Source: a virus. From it: DNA of 56,502 nt. Location of the stretch: the IMG/VR virus record IMGVR_UViG_3300038701_002364, positions 1-56,502 of that record, one strand, 5' to 3'. The position numbers were made by a program, and so were the translations under genes. The notes below the pieces were generated by a model, which was not told where the DNA came from, did not search any database, and was given only the letters and a program-made list of their open reading frames with translations. Below, one piece after another: positions 7,271-14,110 of the stretch; the first letter of the stretch is position 1; the number at the start of each line of letters is the position of its first letter.

Positions 7271-8242
7271 ATGGCAAGCATTACGAAGCAGGAGAACGGG
7301 CGCTGGCGTGCTCAGATATACGTGTCTGGCAAGCGGGCCAGCAAGACGTTCAACACCAAAAGCGCTGCGAAATCGTGGGCTGCGCGCAAGGAATCGGACC
7401 TGGAAACCCCACAGGTCGCCGCATCGCGCCTGACGTTTGGCGAGGTGATGGATCGATACTCGCGTGAGGTCTCGGCCAATAAGCGCGGCGCGCGGCCTGA
7501 GATGATCCGGATCGAACGCATTAAGCGCGACAAACTGGGCAAAGTCGAAATGGGTAAGCTGGCGTCTGCGGATCTTGCGGACTGGCGCGACCGACGCCTT
7601 CAGGAAGTCAAAGGCTCGACGGTCAGGCGGGAGATGGAACAGATCGGGGCGATCCTGAACCACGCTGTCCGCGAATGGGAAATGCTCGAAAAGAACCCTA
7701 TCAGCACGGTACGCAGGCCGAGCGATGGCAAGGCGCGGGACCGGCGCCCATCTCGTTCCGAGATAGAGCGTCTGCGCCTGGCAGGCGGCAAGCGTCTGGA
7801 CACCATCATCGGGCGCACAATGCACGCATGGCTCTTTGCCATCGAGACCGCAATGCGGGCCGGGGAAATCGCCAACCTGACGTGGGGCGACACTAATTTG
7901 AGTAAACGCTTCGTCCATCTGCCCGAGACCAAAAACGGGAGTTCTCGAAACGTGCCCCTGTCCGCTGAAGCCGCGCGCCTCATCGAGAGTTTGCCACGTG
8001 ACTTTGGTGATGATGTCTTCGGGCTGACCAGCTCTCAGATCACGTCTCAGTGGCGCAAAATAACTGGTCGTGCTCAGGTCGTGGACCTGACGTTTCATGA
8101 TAGCCGTCATGAGGCGATCACGCGCCTGGCGCGCAAAATCGACGTCTTGGATCTTGCTCGGATGACGGGGCATAGGGACCTCAGACAATTACAGCGATAC
8201 TACAATCCAACCGCGACCGAGATTGCGAAGCGGTTGGACTAA
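7271..8242 (+). CDS. int: Tyrosine recombinase integrase, 323 aa
   Basis: N-terminal SAM-like core-binding domain (about residues 55-150) and a catalytic domain at about 165-320. Visible catalytic residues: Arg in AMRAGEIANL, His-x-x-Arg in FHDSRHEAITRL, His in TGHRDL and Tyr in QRYYNP. A short N-terminal MASITKQENGRWRAQIYVSGKR arm-binding-type segment precedes them. The ATG at 7271 was chosen over upstream TTG codons because homologs begin with this segment and GGTGGA lies before it. Integrates the phage at the tRNA site adjacent to the gene. Confidence 0.93.
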   Translation: MASITKQENGRWRAQIYVSGKRASKTFNTKSAAKSWAARKESDLETPQVAASRLTFGEVMDRYSREVSANKRGARPEMIRIERIKRDKLGKVEMGKLASADLADWRDRRLQEVKGSTVRREMEQIGAILNHAVREWEMLEKNPISTVRRPSDGKARDRRPSRSEIERLRLAGGKRLDTIIGRTMHAWLFAIETAMRAGEIANLTWGDTNLSKRFVHLPETKNGSSRNVPLSAEAARLIESLPRDFGDDVFGLTSSQITSQWRKITGRAQVVDLTFHDSRHEAITRLARKIDVLDLARMTGHRDLRQLQRYYNPTATEIAKRLD

Positions 8243-8481
8243 GGCTTAGGGCGCGGGAACATCAATTCGTCACCGACTTCGACGGTTTCCAGCTTGCCAG
8301 CTTCGGCCCAGCGTTTGATCGTCTGCTTGCTCTTTCCGACCAGTTCGGCCATCTCGTCGGCGGTTAGAAGGTCTTTTTGCGGGCGCATCTCAACTTGTGC
8401 CAAGCGCCTCTCGATGCGGTCAATCGCGTCGGTTAAGCTAGTCAGATCCGCCTCTGTGATGGCGATAAGCGTCTGCGTCAT
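8239..8481 (-). CDS. Small helix-turn-helix protein, candidate excisionase
   Basis: 80 aa: a coiled-coil-like N-terminus (DLTSLTDAIDRIERRLAQVE), then a MerR/excisionase-type helix-turn-helix (LLTADEMAELVGKSKQTIKRWAEAGKLETVEVGDELMFPRP). It overlaps the integrase stop tail to tail. Proteins of this fold beside integrases are often recombination directionality factors, but the same fold also serves plain regulators. Confidence 0.75.
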   Translation of the reverse strand: MTQTLIAITEADLTSLTDAIDRIERRLAQVEMRPQKDLLTADEMAELVGKSKQTIKRWAEAGKLETVEVGDELMFPRPKP

Positions 8482-8527
8482 CTCTTACCTCCGACTGTCG
8501 GCTTGGTTGCTGCTGTGGTGCGGCGGG

Positions 8528-8731
8528 TCATTGGACTTCGCCAAACATTGCCAGGACAGCAAAAAAGCCGATGACTCCCGAAACGAATAGGATGGCGACA
8601 GTCCCGTTCGTCAAATCGTCAGAGCTTGGTGACCAGCTTCTGCCTGACATCTCGTGAATGTGCTTGATAAGCCTTAAGACCACCACAGGTCCTCCGAGCG
8701 TGATTGCAAGCCAGATAAAAAACGGCATCAT
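8528..8731 (-). CDS. Small membrane protein, 67 aa
   Basis: Two hydrophobic segments (about residues 3-20 and 44-62) flank a polar loop. The ribosome site GAGGTAAGAG upstream is the same as that of the 8481 gene. Coupled to the upstream peptide gene by ATGA. Confidence 0.6.
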   Translation of the reverse strand: MMPFFIWLAITLGGPVVVLRLIKHIHEMSGRSWSPSSDDLTNGTVAILFVSGVIGFFAVLAMFGEVQ

Positions 8732-8805
8732 CTCTTACCTCTCATAATCATCCTGACCAGCGCTCTCAGCGCGCCTGTGCGGGGGTATGTGCGGGTCTTA
8801 GTCAT
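8728..8805 (-). CDS. Very small basic peptide gene, 25 aa
   Basis: MTKTRTYPRTGALRALVRMI then five more residues; nine of 25 are Arg or Lys. Too short for usual gene callers, but both ends overlap neighbours by exactly 4 nt (ATGA), as for the other genes in the chain. It could be a real peptide or a translational bridge that keeps ribosomes on the mRNA. Confidence 0.45.
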   Translation of the reverse strand: MTKTRTYPRTGALRALVRMIMRGKR

Positions 8806-8963
8806 TCCACGTCCTCCGCTGGCACATAGACCCGCACGCAGTCATCGACGTTGTGCTCACGCTCGCAGGCGGCTTTCTCTCCGGCCGGCGCCAAGAAGGT
8901 GACAGCGACAATGATAGCTAAGATTCCCCATAGGATTACGTCCACGACAGCCCACGCCCTCAT
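8802..8963 (-). CDS. Small membrane protein, 53 aa
   Basis: Start at 8963 (MRAWAVVDVILWG) makes TGATG with the upstream stop. One membrane span at residues 4-25, then an acidic tail with two Cys (CEREHNVDDC) that could form a disulfide outside the membrane. Confidence 0.6.
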   Translation of the reverse strand: MRAWAVVDVILWGILAIIVAVTFLAPAGEKAACEREHNVDDCVRVYVPAEDVE

Positions 8964-9148
8964 CACCCCAGCCCCCAGCAAAGACCCAAGCCCATGAACA
9001 GCGACACAGCAGCAACGCCCACAAGGCTCGGCCATGACCACCCCGCCATAGCGACGGGCTTGTCCTGCGAGTAGTCATCACCAGCCACGCGGACCCCGTA
9101 TGTGTGCTCGGCAATCTCGCGGGCACCGGATTTGTCGTTGAGGGTCAT
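8963..9148 (-). CDS. Small membrane protein, 61 aa
   Basis: A soluble N-terminus of about 35 residues and one C-terminal span (PSLVGVAAVSLFMGLGLCW). ATGA overlap with the upstream gene. Confidence 0.6.
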   Translation of the reverse strand: MTLNDKSGAREIAEHTYGVRVAGDDYSQDKPVAMAGWSWPSLVGVAAVSLFMGLGLCWGLG

Positions 9149-9435
9149 GATGTGGCCTCCACGGACGCTATCGCCCGGTCGAACAGCGCCAGAATATCGG
9201 CGTGGGTGGTGTGGAAATAGTCATTGTACAAGCTTACCAATGGCCTATCAGCAGGCAGGGCAGACTGGAGTTTGGAAAAGGCGTCTTCGCTGCCATCAAA
9301 GAGCATCAGCGCCCCAAGCGCGCAACAGCACCTTGTGGTCTTATCGTTGTCTTTGAAAAAATTTCCGTCCCTGTTCCAGTTCCCCGGGTCAAACAGGTGC
9401 TCACGGGCGCGCTTCAGCGTCTCAAGCGTGGTCAT
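9145..9435 (-). CDS. DUF6197-like protein, 96 aa
   Basis: Matches the DUF6197 pattern: CCALGALMLF near the middle and a C-terminal VSLYNDYFHTTHADILALFDRAI. These domains occur in many phages and actinobacteria; function unknown. Four cysteines cluster at residues 36-39 (CCC) and before. Overlaps both neighbours by ATGA. Confidence 0.7.
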   Translation of the reverse strand: MTTLETLKRAREHLFDPGNWNRDGNFFKDNDKTTRCCCALGALMLFDGSEDAFSKLQSALPADRPLVSLYNDYFHTTHADILALFDRAIASVEATS

Positions 9436-9602
9436 GCCTCTTCTCCTACATGTGCCAGCGCAGCCATCGCGCGGCGTCTGGTGGCTGTTTCACGGGTGGT
9501 GGACTTGATTTCGTCCAGGTGAATGCGGGCGACGGCAAGCTGCTGGTCGCGCTCATGGATCTGGCGGCGCAGCTGGACGATCCTCAGGCTCTCAGGACTC
9601 AT
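9432..9602 (-). CDS. Small coiled-coil protein, 56 aa
   Basis: MSPESLRIVQLRRQIHERDQ starts a helical, highly charged sequence ending MAALAHVGEEA. ATGA overlaps at both ends establish it as a gene in the chain. Confidence 0.55.
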   Translation of the reverse strand: MSPESLRIVQLRRQIHERDQQLAVARIHLDEIKSTTRETATRRRAMAALAHVGEEA

Positions 9603-9940
9603 TGGATCTCAAGCCCCGCGTCGATGTGCATGTGCTTCACAGCCCGCTCCGCTTCCCAGAGCAGGCCCTCAAGCATCTGCCGTTGCTCGTCCTCGTCATC
9701 GCGTGACATGGGTGACAGGCTGTGCGCTGCGGCCACGTATTCATTGAAAATGTTGAGGATGTAGGTCTCCCCCGCATCGGCCAGCAGGCGCGCAACGATG
9801 GCGCGGACAAGGCTCTGCTTGGCCAGTTTCTGCGACAAGCCCATGTCAGGGGTGGTGACGTTTTCCGCGATCAAGGCGTCAATGTCGGCAATGACCTTGC
9901 TTGCGACTTGGCCTGCGGTGGGTGGTGTGTGGTCGAGCAT
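9599..9940 (-). CDS. Hypothetical helical protein, 113 aa
   Basis: Start at 9940 makes TGATG with the upstream stop. All-helical composition, acidic C-terminal half with SRDDEDEQRQMLEGLLWEAE. No family recognised. Confidence 0.6.
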   Translation of the reverse strand: MLDHTPPTAGQVASKVIADIDALIAENVTTPDMGLSQKLAKQSLVRAIVARLLADAGETYILNIFNEYVAAAHSLSPMSRDDEDEQRQMLEGLLWEAERAVKHMHIDAGLEIQ

Positions 9941-10584
9941 CACGATGCCTCCCGAATGAGCTTGAGGATGGTGTCTTTTTGGCGCTGGCGGGCGGCGTCA
10001 TAGGCGGCGGCACAGGCGGCAATATAGGCGGCATGGGCGGCATGGGCGGCACCGGCGGCAATGGCGGCATAGGCGGCGGCATCGGCGGCGGCATAGGCGG
10101 CACGGGCGGCGGCATCGGCGGCAATGGCGGCATAGGCGGCATAGGCGGCGGCATAGGCGGCATAGGCGTCCGGCCATTTCTCTCCAGCAGCAAGCAGGTC
10201 CATTCCGGCAATCACGTCGCTAATGGCGGTGCAGTCAGCACCCGGAATGTTGCGCAACTCACTGCCGAGAAACGCCCAGACAACCCGCGTCAGGTCTTTG
10301 CCATCGCAACCAACGGCATCACCAATCTGCGCAAAAAAGTCTTTAGCGTCATCTTCGGGGAGGCCTTCGAAAATGTTTTCGCAGACCTTCACCAGCATCA
10401 GCGGCAGGCCGTATTTTTCGCCCAAAATTCTTGCGTCTTCCGAGTGTGCAAGGCACCCGATAAAGCAGCCCCTGCCGCCGACGGCGTTTTTCGCGCCACG
10501 CCAGTAATCCCCCTGAACCACGGCATCTGCTGCGATGTGATGGGCTATCTCGGACTTGAGCAGATCGGTGTTTTTCGTGAGCAT
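9940..10584 (-). CDS. Phage protein with alanine-rich repeat tail, 214 aa
   Basis: The first about 135 residues are an ordinary folded domain with CFIGCLAHSED, a motif seen in a family of phage proteins that carry Ala-rich tails. Residues about 140-200 are a run of AYAA, AIAA, ADAA type units encoded by GGC-rich DNA at 9993-10165, predicted to form one long Ala-lined helix. Ends in RQRQKDTILKLIREAS. Copy number of the units probably varies by slippage. The opposite strand shows long but artificial Gly- and Pro-rich frames. Confidence 0.7.
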   Translation of the reverse strand: MLTKNTDLLKSEIAHHIAADAVVQGDYWRGAKNAVGGRGCFIGCLAHSEDARILGEKYGLPLMLVKVCENIFEGLPEDDAKDFFAQIGDAVGCDGKDLTRVVWAFLGSELRNIPGADCTAISDVIAGMDLLAAGEKWPDAYAAYAAAYAAYAAIAADAAARAAYAAADAAAYAAIAAGAAHAAHAAYIAACAAAYDAARQRQKDTILKLIREAS

Positions 10585-11228
10585 CACCGCGCCCCCTTGA
10601 TTGCGCTTTCAAGGGCTTTGCTTACAAAGGCACGCTCTTCGGCGATCTTCTTGCTGACAGTAGCTTTCACCTGCGCTGTGATCTCGGTGCGCAATTCCGT
10701 GAATGCCTGTTCAATCTCTCGCTTGAACATCTGGCGGAGCTCTTTTGCGATGATGTATTCTGCACGGGACTTATTGCGCGCCCTAAACCCACCAGAACTT
10801 GGCCTTCCTTCACTATCCACTGTTTCAGTCAGGTACGCGCGCCCTTCGATACCGATAGCTTGGGCAATCGAGACATTTTCAGCGCCGCGACGGTAGGCCG
10901 TTTGCTGCATCACCTCGCCAGCCACCTTGGACATCTCGGCGTTGACCTTCGCGCCAACCTGATCAAGTGCCGCCTCTTTAATCTCGCGCTGGACGTTCAT
11001 AGAGGACGTCAGTTGCCGTGCGGCAGCTTCGATCACCAATGCCTCAAAATCATAGAGCGTGTAGCTGTTCATCCTGACGTGGAAATCCATCGTCTTAGGC
11101 TTGGGCGCGGGTTCATCCTCAAGCGCCTCAAGGCTGGCAATCTCGGCCTCGTCATCGTCGATGCCGTGGTTGATCGCGATGTCTTCGCGGTCTGCCAGTG
11201 CAGGCTGTTGGGTCGGTGTGTTGGTCAT
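10584..11228 (-). CDS. Hypothetical phage early protein, 214 aa
   Basis: Start at 11228 (MTNTPTQQPAL), with GGAGAAAATC before it and an ATGA overlap. Acidic N-terminus (about 1-45), then a helical domain with DFHVRMNSYTLYDFEALVIEAAARQL. The C-terminal 80 residues are helical and charged. A nucleic-acid or replication-linked role is plausible from position only. Confidence 0.6.
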   Translation of the reverse strand: MTNTPTQQPALADREDIAINHGIDDDEAEIASLEALEDEPAPKPKTMDFHVRMNSYTLYDFEALVIEAAARQLTSSMNVQREIKEAALDQVGAKVNAEMSKVAGEVMQQTAYRRGAENVSIAQAIGIEGRAYLTETVDSEGRPSSGGFRARNKSRAEYIIAKELRQMFKREIEQAFTELRTEITAQVKATVSKKIAEERAFVSKALESAIKGAR

Positions 11229-11455
11229 GATTTTCTCCGGTACATTGATATTTTGTCGCCCCGGACGCGCTCTTTGATCAGTAGGCCTTCTCGGACCATC
11301 ATCGATAAGATGCGCGCGCAGGTTTTGCTGGTGGCGCCTGTTTTGATTGCGAGGTCGCTGGATGTGCGCCAACGACCGTCCGACATGATGTTCTCCAAGG
11401 CATTCCTGAGAGCGATGTTGCGAACCTGCTTGGCTTGATCAGCTATCGTCGTCAT
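11225..11455 (-). CDS. Winged-helix DNA-binding protein, 76 aa
   Basis: NALENIMSDGRWRTSSDLAI, then SKTCARILSMMVREGLLIKE reads as a MarR/winged-helix fold: helix-turn-helix plus wing (RVRGDKISMYRRKS). The 11574-11795 gene has a similar layout (IMSDGRERTWGDLDRAI), so the two look like paralogs. Confidence 0.65.
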   Translation of the reverse strand: MTTIADQAKQVRNIALRNALENIMSDGRWRTSSDLAIKTGATSKTCARILSMMVREGLLIKERVRGDKISMYRRKS

Positions 11456-11577
11456 CGCACGACCTCGCACCCGACAAAGGTCAGAAACAGTGAGCAAGCC
11501 AGCCACGCGATCTTGATCTCGATCCGGATGCCGGAAAACGCTTGCAGGTCATTCGGGGACTGGTCGTCTTCGCTCAT
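11452..11577 (-). CDS. Small membrane protein, 41 aa
   Basis: MSEDDQSPNDLQAFSGIRIE leads into one membrane span (IAWLACSLFLTFVGC). Overlaps both neighbours by ATGA. Of the same size and layout as other tiny membrane proteins in this operon. Confidence 0.5.
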   Translation of the reverse strand: MSEDDQSPNDLQAFSGIRIEIKIAWLACSLFLTFVGCEVVR

Positions 11578-11795
11578 GTCGTTTCTGTCGGGCATCGGTA
11601 TATTGCCTCATGTCCTTGGTATGTGCGGGACAGCGTTTTGGCCAAAAGCATTGATTTGATGGCACCTTTGATAAACGTCGTCTCACCTTCGATGGCTCGA
11701 TCCAGATCGCCCCAAGTGCGCTCGCGACCATCGCTCATGATGATCGCGATTTGCTTGGAGATGCGCTCAATCTCGAATGAGCGCTCAGCCGTCAT
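11574..11795 (-). CDS. Winged-helix-like protein, 73 aa
   Basis: Start at 11795 makes TAATG with the upstream stop. Contains IAIIMSDGRERTWGDLDRAI and then FIKGAIKSMLLAKTLSRTY, the same helix-turn-helix-wing pattern as the 11225 gene. It lies directly downstream of the IS110-domain gene and is probably co-translated with it. Confidence 0.6.
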   Translation of the reverse strand: MTAERSFEIERISKQIAIIMSDGRERTWGDLDRAIEGETTFIKGAIKSMLLAKTLSRTYQGHEAIYRCPTETT

Positions 11796-12757
11796 TACGG
11801 TCTGTTGATCGCGCGCCATTCGACTGTGAGGTCCTTTAAGAGGCACTTCGTCATGTAGCGGAGTGCCCGGTTGTGGGCGTGCAGGTCGGACATCGGTTTT
11901 TCCTCCGTGCCCTTGGCTTTCTCGAATGCCTTGCGCGCATCGTAGATCTGGCGATACGGGCCTGCATCCTCGTCCTTGCCTTGGCATTTCAGCAGAGCGT
12001 CAGCCATGTTCCAGAATGTGCTGCGGCGGGATGGGCTGTATCCATGCGCAATGGCCTTTTCGGCGTTTGAGCATTTGCGTTGTCGCTCGCCATCGATCAC
12101 AGCCAAGCCTGCGCGTTTCCAAACAGCGGCGACAGATTTGTAAGCGCTGAGATCGCCGCATTCAGCGACGACCTTTGCCAGCGCTAGGTGGCCGATGCCT
12201 TTGATCTGGTCGGACATGTGAGCGATTGGCAGCTGTGCGCCCAGTTTGGTCAGATGCCGCTCAAAGGCCGCGCGGTTTTTGACAAGGGGCTGCATGGCGT
12301 CGACGAGCGGCATGATTGCGAATCCGGCCGACGCGGCGAGAGGGTGATCCTTGCCTTTCGTCACAGCGGTATAGAGCTTGTCGGCTTCTTTGATCTCGCC
12401 CTCGCAGAAGCGACGGCAGATGGCCTTTGCCTGCAAGGTCAGCCGAGATTGCGCCCGGACCATGTCCCGACGCATGCGCCAGGTTTCAAGGATCTCGGCC
12501 ACAAGCGGGTCTGAAAAGCGGTGATCGACGAGAGCGAGGTTGGCATGGTTTCCGTCCTCTTTTTGGCCCTCGTCGATCACCTCCCCGGCGATCCACGTGT
12601 GGTCCTGCGTTGCTTCAATGGCCGGGGAAATTTCGTCGAGCGCAGCGCCGTTTCCATGGTCTTCGTGGGGGCTATGGCTGTCGCTCGACCTGGCCTTGTC
12701 GACTGTGGGCGTGTCCGCCTGTGGGAGGAATGGGCCAGTATCTAGGTTGTCTTTCAT
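11795..12757 (-). CDS. Stand-alone IS110-type transposase C-terminal domain protein, 320 aa
   Basis: Residues about 185-315 resemble the C-terminal domain of IS110-family transposases (Transposase_20): IKGIGHLALAKVVAECGDLSAYKS is the helix-hairpin-helix, followed by VWKRAGLAVI, a Ser-Arg-Arg segment (GYSPSRRSTFWNMADALLK), YRQIYDARKAFEKAK and AHNRALRYMTKCLLKDL. The N-terminal RuvC-like DEDD catalytic domain of IS110 is not visible; residues 1-90 are acidic and low-complexity, 90-180 helical. So it probably binds nucleic acid but does not recombine DNA by itself. RBS AAAGGAC at 12768-12762. The hairpin array ends about 20 nt upstream, so array and gene probably share a transcript. Related proteins occur in other phages without known function. 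Confidence 0.7.
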   Translation of the reverse strand: MKDNLDTGPFLPQADTPTVDKARSSDSHSPHEDHGNGAALDEISPAIEATQDHTWIAGEVIDEGQKEDGNHANLALVDHRFSDPLVAEILETWRMRRDMVRAQSRLTLQAKAICRRFCEGEIKEADKLYTAVTKGKDHPLAASAGFAIMPLVDAMQPLVKNRAAFERHLTKLGAQLPIAHMSDQIKGIGHLALAKVVAECGDLSAYKSVAAVWKRAGLAVIDGERQRKCSNAEKAIAHGYSPSRRSTFWNMADALLKCQGKDEDAGPYRQIYDARKAFEKAKGTEEKPMSDLHAHNRALRYMTKCLLKDLTVEWRAINRP

Positions 12758-12776
12758 GTCGCAGTCCTTTGGTTGT

Positions 12777-14093
12777 GCCGGGCGTGGCGTCCATGGGTTT
12801 GGGGTTGTTATTGGCCCGGCGGTTGCGCGCCTGCTCTTAGGTTCACGATTTATTCACGGCGCAAATTTCGTGCCGGCGGGGGAACGGGGAGCCTGGCGAG
12901 TGGCTCTCCCGACGCCGGCACAGGTGATCAGGGACTCTGGGGGGGTTGAGCGCCCCTGATCACCAAAACTGGGCGCGCGGCAAGCCGCTAATGGGTCAAT
13001 CTGGCTAGATGGCCGCGCGCTTCCGAGCGCTCGCCGATTGGTTTTCAGGCACCAGATGGCTCGGAAATTTGTCCCGCTGCGCGTTACTTTCGATGGGTCT
13101 CGGCGTGTTGATGAGCAGCGGGCGGTCAGCGGGCCGTCCGAGGTTTTCGTTCGATGAATGGCTGACCGTATCTTGTCCTGCGCGACGGGTTTACCTTGGG
13201 TATCGGTGGCGACCTGATCGCGCAGGTTCGGGCGTCTTTTGAATGGATGTCTCAATCCCGTTGGCCCGAAATTTCTGGTGCCCGCGTCCTTCCTTGGGTT
13301 GTCGCAGAGAAATTGGCGGGCACCGCCGGTGACGTGCTCTACATGGGAAACACTCGTGCCCCGGTCACCGGAATTGAGGCGCGCGCAGAGGTCAGGCTGT
13401 GGGTGCCGATATTCTATAGCTGCGCACGCCGCCTGAGCGAATTCCCCATGGGAGGCGGTTGTTTCCTGGCTCAGGCGAATTGATGGGGAGGGCGGGCTGG
13501 AAGTGGGTGTCAAAAGCCGCGTGGCCCTCCCCGCAGCTGCGCTAGCCCTATGGGTGACGAGGCCCTGTTGGCAGCTGAATTCTGTCCGAGTCTGCGTTTC
13601 GCGTATGGAGATCGAGCGTTCGGTGGCAGACTCGGGCGCCGCGATTTTCGATAGGGCGTCACATCCCCTCTGGCGGCGTGTTTGGTGTCCGGTGGCGCGA
13701 CGTGGTATTGGGTTACACAAGGTTTTCGGCGCCCCCGGACAGCTGGCAAAATTCGCTTGGTGATCAGCGGTCAAGTGGCCAGCGAAATTGATTGGGGTAG
13801 GCGTACCGAACATGGGTGTCTGACTTCTGTTGGCCCACCCCGCGACCGCAGCCGTGATATGGTGCTCGTATCTGATTTGGCGGTCGAATTGGTCCCGGAT
13901 CTGCGGGTGCATATTGGGTTTTGATTTTTCTATGGCAGATCCGGGTGTCGGTGCGGTCTTATGCTGAGCATAGCTTTTATGTTGGCACCAAAATTCTGTC
14001 CCGCCTGACGATCCGAAAGCGGGAAACGTCATGTTGCTGGTCAGGCGGGTGGTGGCGAAGGCAATGAGGTCTGCATCCATCAAGTGGCCACCA
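12777..14093 (-). repeat. Array of 26 hairpins with variable stems, mostly 30-nt loops
   Basis: Units (outer coordinates): 12777-12820, 12823-12864, 12870-12921, 12923-12964, 12973-13020, 13021-13066, 13073-13122, 13123-13168, 13177-13226, 13227-13270, 13277-13324, 13326-13371, 13378-13430, 13430-13477, 13485-13532, 13534-13577, 13586-13635, 13637-13678, 13687-13740, 13742-13783, 13794-13841, 13843-13886, 13894-13945, 13950-13989, 14000-14049, 14050-14093. Stems are 5-12 bp, differ in every unit and are perfect or have one mismatch. Loops are exactly 30 nt in 21 units; the others have 20, 31, 32, 34 and 34. In the 24 alignable loops (plus strand) position 12 is always G, positions 11-14 are mostly TGGG, the last base is always G (TG in 20) and the closing pair is C-G in nearly all. 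Spacers are 0-10 nt. Strand is inferred from the surrounding minus operon. Confidence 0.9.
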
Positions 14094-14110
14094 AACTGTT
14101 CGGGAGGCAT
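12854..14110 (-). CDS. Uninterrupted frame through the hairpin array, 418 codons
   Basis: Starts at an ATG that forms TGATG with the stop of the 14110-14622 gene, the same coupling used elsewhere in this operon, and stays open through 25 hairpins to a stop inside unit 2. The translation (rich in Arg, Thr, Ser, Pro) has no hydrophobic-core pattern or known domain. Two readings: the frame is kept open so that ribosomes shield the RNA from Rho, or a real, repeat-derived protein is made. Absence of stops over 1.25 kb is unlikely by chance at this G+C, but array composition may bias it. Confidence 0.3.
   Translation of the reverse strand: MPPEQFGGHLMDADLIAFATTRLTSNMTFPAFGSSGGTEFWCQHKSYAQHKTAPTPGSAIEKSKPNMHPQIRDQFDRQIRYEHHITAAVAGWANRSQTPMFGTPTPINFAGHLTADHQANFASCPGAPKTLCNPIPRRATGHQTRRQRGCDALSKIAAPESATERSISIRETQTRTEFSCQQGLVTHRASAAAGRATRLLTPTSSPPSPSIRLSQETTASHGEFAQAACAAIEYRHPQPDLCARLNSGDRGTSVSHVEHVTGGARQFLCDNPRKDAGTRNFGPTGLRHPFKRRPNLRDQVATDTQGKPVAQDKIRSAIHRTKTSDGPLTARCSSTRRDPSKVTRSGTNFRAIWCLKTNRRALGSARPSSQIDPLAACRAPSFGDQGRSTPPESLITCAGVGRATRQAPRSPAGTKFAP

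Noticed and set aside
7163-8188. 341-codon minus frame across the integrase
   Set aside because: Antisense shadow of int; the integrase frame has all catalytic motifs and this one has no ribosome site or protein-like pattern.
9901-10896. 331-codon plus frame with Gly-rich repeats, and a Pro-rich minus frame at 9879-10211
   Set aside because: Both are produced by the GGC-rich DNA of the Ala-repeat protein; the 9940-10584 frame has a normal folded N-terminal domain and coupled ends.
11795-12757. Complete IS110 insertion sequence
   Set aside because: The N-terminal DEDD catalytic domain is absent, the ends are not those of a mobile element, and the gene is coupled into the early operon.
12777-14093. 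CRISPR array or cas-less spacer array
   Set aside because: There is no conserved direct repeat. Each unit has its own stem sequence; only pairing, loop length and a few loop bases recur.
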